Origin: Bacillota bacterium
Lineage (GTDB): Bacteria > Bacillota > Clostridia > Oscillospirales > Ruminococcaceae
Direction of reading: 5' to 3'
Assembly (NCBI GenBank): GCA_023429685.1
Contig: JAEZDF010000033.1
Location: 1 to 11,124 of the forward strand
DNA: 11,124 nt
Position numbers and translations under genes: made by a program. Positions 1-5,969 of this stretch are shown here, piece by piece. The first letter of the stretch is position 1; each line of letters opens with the position of its first letter. The notes beneath the pieces were generated by a model. It saw nothing but the letters and a program-made list of their open reading frames with translations, did no database searches and was not told where the DNA came from.

Positions 1-511
1 CTGCTACTAGATCACTGGATGATGTCCCAGACTTAAGCGGTTGTCCGCCTTTCTCTCCAGTAATACTCATTAACCCGGACTCTGCTTGGATAACGAGGTC
101 GTAAGCCCCTCTTTTACACATGGGACCGGTGCAGCCATAACCGGATATTGCTGTGTATACTAGGCGCGGATTTATGGTTTTTAATACGTCATACCCAACC
201 CCAAACTTCTCCATAGAGCCGGGCTTCATATTCTCCAAGAGAACATCGGCCTTTTTTACCATTTCCATAAATGCGCTCTTTTGACGAGGATCCTTTAAAT
301 TGAGAAGAACACTCTTTTTGCCCCGGTTCAAGCTAATAAAATAGGAACTAGCTCCCATTTTTCCCGGCGGAGAATACCTTGAAGTATCACCGATGGGCGG
401 GCGCTCTAATTTTATCACATCCGCGCCAAGATCAGCTAATATCATACTGCAAAGCGGACCGGACATAAATTGTGTGATATCTAGGACAAGAATTCCTTCT
501 AGCGGTTTCAT
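1..511 (-). CDS. CaiB/BaiF-family (class III) CoA-transferase, N-terminal part, cut by window edge
   Basis: Translating the minus strand from an ATG at 509-511 gives 170 residues that run off the window start; the family is usually about 380-400 residues. The protein begins MKPLEGILVLDITQFMSGP and continues with ADLGADVIKLERP, a GD(T)SR segment, a LNRGKKSV stretch, LLENMKPG and AISGYG, the order expected for the N-terminal Rossmann-like half of class III CoA-transferases. The only acidic residue in the final stretch, D167 in SSSDLVA, sits where the catalytic aspartate (Asp169 in formyl-CoA transferase) is expected. A GGGGGA ribosome binding site lies 8 nt upstream. These enzymes move CoA between carboxylic acids (carnitine, bile acids, oxalate/formate, aromatic acids). 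The substrate cannot be told from this half. The gene is transcribed away from the surface-protein gene, and its base composition is AT-rich like that gene's. Confidence 0.93.
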   Translation of the reverse strand, partial: MKPLEGILVLDITQFMSGPLCSMILADLGADVIKLERPPIGDTSRYSPPGKMGASSYFISLNRGKKSVLLNLKDPRQKSAFMEMVKKADVLLENMKPGSMEKFGVGYDVLKTINPRLVYTAISGYGCTGPMCKRGAYDLVIQAESGLMSITGEKGGQPLKSGTSSSDLVA

Positions 512-983
512 TGTAATATTCCCCCATCTTGCTTTGTAGTCAGGTAGCAGTTTAAATGCATAATGCTATGTGCTTCTACTTACATACTATCATGTGAGAC
601 AAAAGAATACTAATACAAAAAGCTCTGTTATTGATATGCATTTTATTATATTGCCCCATTGTATACTATAGTTGAGCTATTAATGAATTATGGAGTGCAC
701 CATGTAATTAAGATTTAAGAGCAGTTTATCAGATGTCATGTATATCTCAGATAATTAACATGCGTGAATGCAGATTGCCGACTACCACAGCGTGCATGGC
801 GTAACTATATTAGGTTTCCAACTTTGTTAACACCATTTTCTGTAATATTTCCTTGCTCATATGATGAAGAAAACGCTCATTTATCTTAATTAAGAGGGTT
901 GGGAATAAACTAAATTGAAATACTGCACAGGTATAATGGGTATTTTAGTATTAAGTGATGGCGCTCCAGTATTCTTGAGCTTA

Positions 984-1051
984 ACTTCGCATTATGATAC
1001 GTCGAACCTTCTTAAGACCGCCTGTTGAACTTCGCATAATGTTTAAAACGA
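984..1051 (+). repeat. 68-bp flanking direct repeat, left copy
   Basis: This block aligns without gaps to 2982-3049, with 50 of 68 positions identical by hand count. It starts acttcgcattatg and ends in ttcgcataatgtttaa; the last 20 or so bases are the best conserved part. Inside it, the motif acttcgcatwatg occurs twice, 45 bp apart (at 984 and 1029). Weaker similarity to the partner continues about 25 bp to the left if one gap is allowed. It lies upstream of the surface-protein gene and is followed after 11 bp by a hairpin terminator. Its function is unknown: a recombination site, the edge of an inserted cassette, or a conserved RNA/terminator module are all possible. Confidence 0.6.
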
Positions 1052-1062
1052 ACCTAAGAGTG

Positions 1063-1110
1063 AACAGGCTCCAAGTAGATACTTGGAGTCTGTTTGATTT
1101 TGCTCTCTTT
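1063..1110 (+). terminator. Hairpin with T-rich tail, probable intrinsic terminator
   Basis: The arms aacaggctccaagt (1063-1076) and acttggagtctgtt (1081-1094) pair over 14 bp with one G-U pair and a 4-nt agat loop. A T-rich tail follows (tgattttgctctctttt). No gene is seen immediately upstream on the plus strand, so it may end a transcript that starts in the repeat region, insulate the surface-protein gene, or belong to a small RNA. Confidence 0.55.
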
Positions 1111-1187
1111 TACAGTGGTGGTTTCTGAGATAACGCTGCCCATCGAAAACTAAAATTATGATTCGTGTAGAATAAAGTACATTTCAT

Positions 1188-1212
1188 GCAGAAATTATTT
1201 TTTCTGCTGTTT
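1188..1212 (+). terminator. Short U-tailed hairpin in the upstream region of the surface-protein gene
   Basis: The arms gcagaaa (1188-1194) and tttctgc (1201-1207) pair over 7 bp around a 6-nt loop and are followed by tgttttt. The stem is AT-rich and weak. It could attenuate readthrough towards the gene at 1337 or be a chance structure. Confidence 0.25.
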
Positions 1213-1336
1213 TTATGTTAAATTAAAGCCTACAACCGTAAAAGAAGTGGAACAGTAAATTAGGGCTTATCAATCACTGTTTCTGGATTGGTTGAACCAC
1301 AATTCACAATTGCTGTAATAATCAAAGGAGTAAAAC

Positions 1337-2800
1337 ATGAAAAAACTACTAAGCACTTTACTAACTCTATGCATGGTCTTAATCATTCTGCCGGCAGATA
1401 TGGTATCTGCTGCTGGTTCCACAGAGATAATAGACTTAGGCACCTATAAGCTTCAAATCTCGGATGTTTATGCCATTGACAGCGAAATCATCGGTAAAAC
1501 GACGAGGTACTGTGTTGCTATCTCCAATACCAGCAAAATAGAATGCACGGAGTTTGTATCAAAAAAATACAGTTGCCAAGTTAGGCCTTATACTGATATT
1601 CACTTTCAAGACGGTCCGCTATCTGAAAGAATAGTATATGCTCAGGATCCATCCGATGACGAATATGTGGATTTTGCAGAAGGAAGCTCCATTACAGTAG
1701 AAAACAATCATGAATATTACTTTAATAATGGGAGTATTCTTGTAAGAATCTTCGCCGTAGATTGCTATAGTACCACGCTAGGAGATCTCACCGTGTCTCT
1801 TTCTTTTGGAAACGGCGAGGTAACGCTTGCGCCGCAGATGGAAGCATCAGGTTTTACCTATTATTACAAAACTACTAAGACGGACGATAGCAATTCAAAG
1901 CCAGAATTCTATGACTGGGACGAATTTGAACCAGAGGGATGGGCAGAGTACAACGCTTCTATTAATATCCCTGTAGAAGGTAATGACGAAATTTTTGTGC
2001 AGGTGGTAAAGGTCTATAACAGGTTCCTTACAATATATGGTTGGGGGCAGGCAAGCGTAGTACCTAGTATGGCTCATTCCATCATCGCAACGGCAGGCTC
2101 AGGAGGCAGCATCACCCCCACAGGAAGCGTGACGGTCAATAATGGTGCAAACCAAACTTTCACCATTAAGCCAAACAGCAATTTTTTTATTGAAGATGTG
2201 ATGGTGGATGGCGTAAGCCATGGCAAGATTACAAGCTATACCTTTAATAATGTGACCGCAGATCACACCATTTCGGCAACCTTCAGGTTTAGTAACAGTG
2301 GCTCTACCTCTTCTGGCAGCGACAGCTCCAACGAGAGTAGCACCAGCTATACCACCGGCGTTGTTGTCACCGGCAACCTTGATAGTACCATTGATGTGTT
2401 TGTACTTTCACCCAGCAGCACCGGAAAAGCTAACGAAGTGGTGGATAGTACCACCTACAACCAACTACGCCGGTCGCTAGAAAGCGGCTACACCCCTGTG
2501 GCTGCCTATGAAATTCGTGCCAGCAGATACAGTGGAAAGCTGACACTTTCCTTCCCCGTAGGCACACAATATAACGGCAAGGAATTCCTGGTTAAACACA
2601 AAACAAGCATGGGTACGATCGAGAGCTTCACCGGCGTCGTAACTGATGGTAATGTGGTAATTATCGTATCAAACCTTTCACCCTTTATGATTGCAATCAA
2701 GAACGGGGTTGAAATTCCGGAAACGGGCGTTTATAGTGTGAGGAGGCCAATGGAATTTATTTTTGGATTCCTTTGTCAGTTATTTTCTTATCATCATTAA
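1337..2800 (+). CDS. Secreted cell-surface protein with a divergent InlB B-repeat-like domain and IPETG motif
   Basis: The start is fixed by AAAGGAG at 1324-1330, 6 nt before the ATG. Residues 1-25 form a signal peptide (basic KK, hydrophobic core, likely cut after VSA). Residues about 28-245 are a region I do not recognise, rich in beta-prone, Tyr and acidic segments. Residues about 247-317 (ATAGSGGSITPTGSVTV to HTISATF) match the divergent InlB B-repeat family common in Clostridia surface proteins. A Ser-rich linker (about 318-340) leads to a beta-rich C-terminal domain ending in LSPFMIAI. IPETG at 460-464 is a plausible sortase motif, but the 23 residues after it have only a short hydrophobic run and end in YHH. 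That is a poor membrane anchor and suggests a late frameshift (see findings). The protein is probably exported and wall-bound. Its ligand and role are unknown. The gene stands alone, between the two flanking repeats, and has its own terminator. Confidence 0.9.
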   Translation: MKKLLSTLLTLCMVLIILPADMVSAAGSTEIIDLGTYKLQISDVYAIDSEIIGKTTRYCVAISNTSKIECTEFVSKKYSCQVRPYTDIHFQDGPLSERIVYAQDPSDDEYVDFAEGSSITVENNHEYYFNNGSILVRIFAVDCYSTTLGDLTVSLSFGNGEVTLAPQMEASGFTYYYKTTKTDDSNSKPEFYDWDEFEPEGWAEYNASINIPVEGNDEIFVQVVKVYNRFLTIYGWGQASVVPSMAHSIIATAGSGGSITPTGSVTVNNGANQTFTIKPNSNFFIEDVMVDGVSHGKITSYTFNNVTADHTISATFRFSNSGSTSSGSDSSNESSTSYTTGVVVTGNLDSTIDVFVLSPSSTGKANEVVDSTTYNQLRRSLESGYTPVAAYEIRASRYSGKLTLSFPVGTQYNGKEFLVKHKTSMGTIESFTGVVTDGNVVIIVSNLSPFMIAIKNGVEIPETGVYSVRRPMEFIFGFLCQLFSYHH

Positions 2801-2840
2801 AAAATATTTTTAACTCAAGCAGCACCATCCCCAAATTGCA

Positions 2841-2880
2841 AAAAAGCCTGTCTGTTACTTTTATAACAGACAGGCTTTTT
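2841..2880 (+). terminator. Intrinsic terminator of the surface-protein gene
   Basis: A perfect 17-bp inverted repeat (aaaaagcctgtctgtta at 2841-2857, its complement at 2864-2880) has a 6-nt loop and ends in TTTTT. It begins 40 bp after the stop codon. The A-tract on the left arm means it could also work for transcripts arriving from the right. Confidence 0.93.
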
Positions 2881-2981
2881 CTGCATTCTGACGCATGATA
2901 AACATAATCGGCATTCTGAGAACTCTCCCAACTGCTGATTAGAAAAATGGAACCATTAGCTCAGCTTTTTCTAGTGTTTAT

Positions 2982-3049
2982 ACTTCCCATTATGGTACAC
3001 CCAGCGTTCTTAAATTCTCCGTCTGAATTTCGCATAATGTTTAATACCC
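2982..3049 (+). repeat. 68-bp flanking direct repeat, right copy
   Basis: This is the partner of 984-1051, in the same orientation and of the same length. It starts acttcccattatgg and ends in ttcgcataatgtttaa. The two internal motifs are again 45 bp apart (2982 and 3027). It lies after the surface-protein terminator and just before the point where base composition changes from AT-rich to GC-rich. A terminator hairpin begins 22 bp downstream. Function unknown. Confidence 0.6.
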
Positions 3050-3071
3050 GCAATTTTGTGTTCCATACCCC

Positions 3072-3120
3072 AAAAAGACCCCACGCACAACACAGATTGT
3101 TTGTGCGTGGGGTCTTTTTT
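3072..3120 (-). terminator. Strong bidirectional terminator downstream of the dCMP deaminase gene
   Basis: A perfect 19-bp inverted repeat (3072-3090 and 3101-3119) has a GC-rich centre (gaccccacgcac), a 10-nt loop, and A5 and T5 at its outer ends. It can therefore end transcripts from both strands. It lies about 60 bp beyond the stop of the minus-strand dCMP deaminase gene and would also stop plus-strand readthrough from the surface-protein side. Confidence 0.92.
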
Positions 3121-3178
3121 ATATCCGTTCTTTATAGGCTACCGTCAAACGCCGCACGTTGCGGAGAGCATTATCCCC

Positions 3179-3661
3179 TTACAGCGTAAGCGTCACACTC
3201 TTGCCCCCGGGCACATACTGGCGGTACGCAACGCCCGCCGAGACCAGCATGCGCTTGGCGGCAATCACGCCGGGGCTGTCGGCGTACTTGTCCTCCATGT
3301 ACACAATCTCCTTAATGCCCTTTTGGATGATTGCCTTGGTGCACTCGTTGCACGGAAACAGCGTGGTGTACACCTTAAAGCCCTGCAGGCTGCCGCCGTT
3401 ATAGCTGAGGATGGCGTTTAGCTCCGCGTGGCAGACGTACACGTACTTGGTGTCTAGCGGGTCGCCGTCGCGCTCCCACGGGTATTCGTCGTCCGAGCAG
3501 CCGGAGGGCATGCCGTTGTAGCCCACCGTCGCAATGCGATTTTGGTCGCTGACAATACAGCAGCCCACCTGGGTGGAGGGGTCCTTGCTGCGCCGCGCCG
3601 AGATGCATGCAATGCCCATAAAATACTCATCCCACGACAGATAATCCTCGCGTTTTGCCAT
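3179..3661 (-). CDS. Deoxycytidylate (dCMP) deaminase, ComEB-like
   Basis: This 160-residue cytoplasmic enzyme deaminates dCMP to dUMP, supplying substrate for thymidylate synthesis (EC 3.5.4.12). The cytidine/deoxycytidylate deaminase zinc motifs are complete: CHAE places the zinc ligand H78 and the proton-shuttling E80, and PCNEC gives C104 and C107. The N-terminal SWDEYFMGIA...RSKDPSTQVG segment and the GYNGMPSGC stretch are typical of dCMP deaminases rather than tRNA-adenosine or guanine deaminases, and the length is right. The ATG follows an AGAGGA ribosome binding site by 6 nt. The gene is monocistronic, with its own promoter (3715-3743) and terminator (3072-3120). Homologues in Bacillus are called comEB for their position in a competence operon; no competence genes are visible here. 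Base use is GC-rich, unlike the neighbouring surface-protein gene. Confidence 0.95.
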   Translation of the reverse strand: MAKREDYLSWDEYFMGIACISARRSKDPSTQVGCCIVSDQNRIATVGYNGMPSGCSDDEYPWERDGDPLDTKYVYVCHAELNAILSYNGGSLQGFKVYTTLFPCNECTKAIIQKGIKEIVYMEDKYADSPGVIAAKRMLVSAGVAYRQYVPGGKSVTLTL

Positions 3662-3714
3662 AGCACATCCTCTTTCCTTGATGTAGTCGGCACAAAGGCC
3701 TGTTCATACCAAAT

Positions 3715-3743
3715 AGTTTAGCATATCCCCCTATTTTTCGCAA
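3715..3743 (-). promoter_or_regulatory. Putative sigma-A-type promoter of the dCMP deaminase gene
   Basis: Reading the minus strand, TTGCGA (3738-3743) and TAAACT (3715-3720) are separated by exactly 17 bp. Each box matches the consensus at 4 of 6 positions. The -10 box ends about 53 bp before the ATG. It is the best-spaced pair in this gap, but both boxes are imperfect. Confidence 0.45.
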
Positions 3744-3903
3744 TTGAAAAGGATGTGTGAACACAAAGCCAAAACCCTTGATTTTCTTTTTTCTACACAG
3801 TACAATCAGAATACATTTCCATTTTTTCTGCGGATTCGTTGTATGCCTGCCGCTTTGTCGTCCCTGCGAATAAGCGTAGCGGTTATGCAGATTAGCACAC
3901 AGA

Positions 3904-3938
3904 AAAGCCGCAGAGAAACCCTCTCTGCGGCTTGTTTT
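3904..3938 (-). terminator. Terminator at the end of the aroE-aroK operon
   Basis: A 12-bp inverted repeat (aagccgcagaga at 3905-3916, complement at 3922-3933) has a 5-nt loop and lies about 23 bp past the aroK stop. On the minus strand it is followed by TTTT, on the plus strand by gttttt, so it may work in both directions. Confidence 0.8.
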
Positions 3939-3955
3939 TATTTATTGTGGCAAAA

Positions 3956-4462
3956 TCAGCGCATGCCCGTTACGATATCGCTGACGATATCCGACAGCAT
4001 GGTCTTAGAGCCATCCACCGAAAAATCGCATCGAACCTGGTAGATGCTTTTGCGCGCATTGTACAGCGCGCGCAGCTCCTTGTCGCTTTTATCCTTGGCA
4101 AGGGGACGGGTATCGTCCTGCCTAATACGCGTAAGGCACAGCTCAAATGGCGCGTCCACAAACACAATGGTGAAGTTTGCCGCTGCAAGCTGGTATACCG
4201 CGTTGGTTAAAATAAAGCCGCCGCCGCTCGATACAACCAAGTTGTTGCGTTTAGTAAGCTCGTATGCCACGCGGTGCTCTTGCGTACGAAAGTACACCTC
4301 GCCGTGCTGCGCAAACAGTTCGGAAATGCTCATGCCTTCGTTTTCTTCAATTAACGCATCGGTATCCACAAACGGGCAGCCGAGCCGGACGGATACTGCG
4401 CGTCCGATGGTGCTTTTGCCGCTGCCCATAAACCCGGTGAGCAGGATACGGTTGTACTTCAC
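3956..4462 (-). CDS. aroK: Shikimate kinase
   Basis: This enzyme phosphorylates shikimate to shikimate-3-phosphate with ATP (EC 2.7.1.71), the fifth step to chorismate. Numbering from the in-frame GTG at 4469-4471, the P-loop is GFMGSGKST (13-21), followed by the magnesium and shikimate-binding DTD (36-38), an arginine in FRTQE (R62), SGGG (82-85), and the lid arginine in TRPL (R122). The length of about 170 residues is normal. I prefer the GTG at 4460-4462 (MKYNRILLTGF): the only ribosome binding site, AAAAGG at 4474-4479, is 11 nt from it but only 2 nt from the upstream GTG at 4469-4471. The gene follows aroE with a 124-bp gap and ends at a terminator, so it is probably last in the operon. 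Confidence 0.95.
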   Translation of the reverse strand: MKYNRILLTGFMGSGKSTIGRAVSVRLGCPFVDTDALIEENEGMSISELFAQHGEVYFRTQEHRVAYELTKRNNLVVSSGGGFILTNAVYQLAAANFTIVFVDAPFELCLTRIRQDDTRPLAKDKSDKELRALYNARKSIYQVRCDFSVDGSKTMLSDIVSDIVTGMR

Positions 4463-4586
4463 ACGGCGCACGTCCTTTTACAATAATAAACCTGTTGCGA
4501 TGCAATATCAAAAAGGCGCACCCCATACGCAGTATGTGGTTTGCCGATGCAGATATTTTACATAAATATTAACAGCACCTATTATT

Positions 4587-5429
4587 CTACAAGATTTGCC
4601 GCAGTTCGTCAACCACTCCCTCGACCTGTTCGACGGAAAAATTCGCGCCATACCAAAACTCATGCGCTTCTGCCGCCTGCCATGCAAGCATATGCAGCCC
4701 GCCAAGTGCCGGTTTGCCCAGCGCCCTTGCCTTGGTAAGCAGCACGGTGTTTTCGGGGTTGTAGATCAGATCAAATACTGCGTCCGCCTGTGAGATGGCA
4801 CGGTCGGGGAACGGGCAGCCGTTTACATCGGGGAACATCCCGCTGGGGGTGGCGTTAACCAAAAGGGCATACCGCTCGGTCAGGCTGTCGAGTGTGCGCA
4901 CTGCTGTACACGGCTGCGCCGAGAGCCGCTGCACCGCATGTGCCAGCGCCTCGGCTTTACCCAGCGAGCCTTGGCGCACGGCAATGGTCACATGTCCGCC
5001 GCGCCGCACCACCTCGGTTGCGATCATCCGCGCAGTTGCGCCCGCTCCTGCTATACATACCTTTGAGCGAAACGGCACACCCAGCATCTCAAAGCTTTTT
5101 ATCACCCCGGCAATGTCGGTGTTGTGACCGATTGCCCTACCCGGACCGTGCACCAGTACGGTGTTAATCGACCCGAAGCGCAACGCCTCCTGGGTAGCAC
5201 CCTCCAAAAACGGGATGATGCGCTGCTTATAGGGCATGGTGATGTTAAATCCGTTTAGGGTAAACAGCTCATCTACCCGCCGGCAGAATTCGTCGGGCGC
5301 AAAAGCCAGTGTAGCATACTCTACATCCAACCCGCTTAGCGCAAACAGCCGACGATGCAGCTGGGGGGAAAGGGTGTGCTCAAGGGGATACCCGAGCACC
5401 GCAAAACGTAGCTTGCCCAATGCAATCAC
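4587..5429 (-). CDS. aroE: Shikimate dehydrogenase (NADP+)
   Basis: This 280-residue enzyme reduces 3-dehydroshikimate to shikimate with NADPH (EC 1.1.1.25), the step directly before AroK. The N-terminal substrate domain has HTLSPQLH, GFNITMPYK with catalytic K68, INTV (N89) and the paired catalytic aspartate in HNTD (D105). The nucleotide-binding domain has GAGATARM (128-135), VNATPSGM, DLIYNP, and a C-terminal GLHMLAWQAAEAHEFW. The usual GAGGAA is GAGATA here, a mild variant. The annotated start is GTG, only 2 nt after AAAGG. A TTG at 5418-5420 (MGKLRFAVLGYP) has a more normal 10-nt spacing and may be the true start. The gene begins 11 bp after the LOR gene stop, so the two are almost certainly co-transcribed. 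Confidence 0.95.
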   Translation of the reverse strand: MIALGKLRFAVLGYPLEHTLSPQLHRRLFALSGLDVEYATLAFAPDEFCRRVDELFTLNGFNITMPYKQRIIPFLEGATQEALRFGSINTVLVHGPGRAIGHNTDIAGVIKSFEMLGVPFRSKVCIAGAGATARMIATEVVRRGGHVTIAVRQGSLGKAEALAHAVQRLSAQPCTAVRTLDSLTERYALLVNATPSGMFPDVNGCPFPDRAISQADAVFDLIYNPENTVLLTKARALGKPALGGLHMLAWQAAEAHEFWYGANFSVEQVEGVVDELRQIL

Positions 5430-5440
5430 ACCTTTCGCCG

Positions 5441-5929
5441 TTATCTACCCGAACGGTCGCCGTCGTGCAGACAGTTGTCTATGGCAATAACCAATGCGCA
5501 AAAGAACGCGGCGTTCGCCCCGTCGGGGATGTCGAGCCGATAGAAGTCGGTAAACGACAGCCATTCTTTTGAGATTGAGCCGATTAGCCCACCGTTTAGG
5601 TAGATTGCAAAGCTCATGCTGAAAAAGTCGCCGTCAATCGCAATATCGCCGTAGGCGCTGGAGACAGACAGGCGCGGACGAAAGAAGGTAAACTCCTTGT
5701 TGATTACCGCGCACTGGCGACCCTGTTCGTATATATAATATTGAGGCAAGAACCGAAACACCTTCTGCTCCACATAATACAGCTCGCGCCCGAGCATATC
5801 GTAAAGCCGCAGCTTTGCGCCGAAGGAGAATAGCTGCCCCTGCACCTCAAATACATTCTCCCCGTTAGGGTCGGTAATGTTAAATTTATCCCCGATGGAA
5901 AAGAACTTTTGTCTTATGTATAGGGTCAT
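5441..5929 (-). CDS. LURP-one-related (LOR)/YxjI-like protein, tubby-type fold
   Basis: This 162-residue protein starts MTLYIRQKFFSIGDKF at an ATG 8 nt after an AGGAA ribosome binding site. The open frame continues upstream to 6022, but that part overlaps the GNAT gene and does not look like protein. The pattern of short beta strands (FNITDPNGENVFEVQG, LRLYDMLGRELYYVEQK, YYIYEQGRQCAVINK) followed by a hydrophobic helix near the C-terminus (AAFFCALVIAIDNCLHD) is that of the LURP-one-related family, which shares the tubby/scramblase beta-barrel with a central helix. There is no signal peptide. The biochemical role of bacterial members is not established; a lipid-binding or membrane-associated role has been suggested from the fold. 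It lies 40 bp after the GNAT gene and 11 bp before aroE. Confidence 0.85.
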   Translation of the reverse strand: MTLYIRQKFFSIGDKFNITDPNGENVFEVQGQLFSFGAKLRLYDMLGRELYYVEQKVFRFLPQYYIYEQGRQCAVINKEFTFFRPRLSVSSAYGDIAIDGDFFSMSFAIYLNGGLIGSISKEWLSFTDFYRLDIPDGANAAFFCALVIAIDNCLHDGDRSGR

Positions 5930-5969
5930 TGTTGTGTTCCTGCCTTCCTGCCCTGCCGTATTGTGATGC

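Larger units (their letters stand above)
512..1336. other. 825-bp AT-rich intergenic region without a supported gene
   Basis: This stretch separates the divergent CoA-transferase and surface-protein genes. Both strands are broken by frequent stops and no reading frame has a believable start, ribosome binding site and protein-like sequence. It contains one copy of the 68-bp flanking repeat (984-1051), a strong hairpin with a T-rich tail (1063-1110) and a weaker U-tailed hairpin (1188-1212). A TATAAT at 932-937 has no properly spaced -35 box. The rest shows nothing I can name. It could contain eroded remains of mobile DNA, but no transposase or integrase fragment is recognisable. Confidence 0.7.

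Noticed and set aside
915..937. TTGAAA (915-920) and TATAAT (932-937) as a promoter for the surface-protein gene
   Set aside because: The spacer is 11 bp, far from the usual 16-18, and a strong terminator-like hairpin (1063-1094) lies between this point and the gene.
810..945. Minus-strand open frame of about 43 codons with protein-like wording (INERFLHHMSKEILQK)
   Set aside because: It has no start codon with a ribosome binding site at a useful place, is very short, and matches no family I know. It could be a gene remnant but cannot be supported.
1292..1321. TTGAAC and TAATAA with an 18-bp spacer just before the surface-protein gene
   Set aside because: Transcription would start at or after the ribosome binding site (1324-1330), leaving it incomplete.
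2883..2920. Direct repeat gcattctga (2883 and 2911)
   Set aside because: It is only 9 bp, in AT-rich spacer DNA, with no related copies or structure nearby; likely chance.
3056..3421. Long plus-strand open frames opposite the dCMP deaminase, aroK and aroE genes
   Set aside because: They are antisense to convincing conserved enzymes, lack ribosome binding sites and have low-complexity, non-protein-like composition. They result from GC-rich codon use on the other strand.
4500..4575. Possible attenuator between aroE and aroK (catac-tgc-gtatg stem followed by TTTTT on the minus strand)
   Set aside because: The stem is short with a mismatch, and the T-run is separated from it by several bases; too weak to call.
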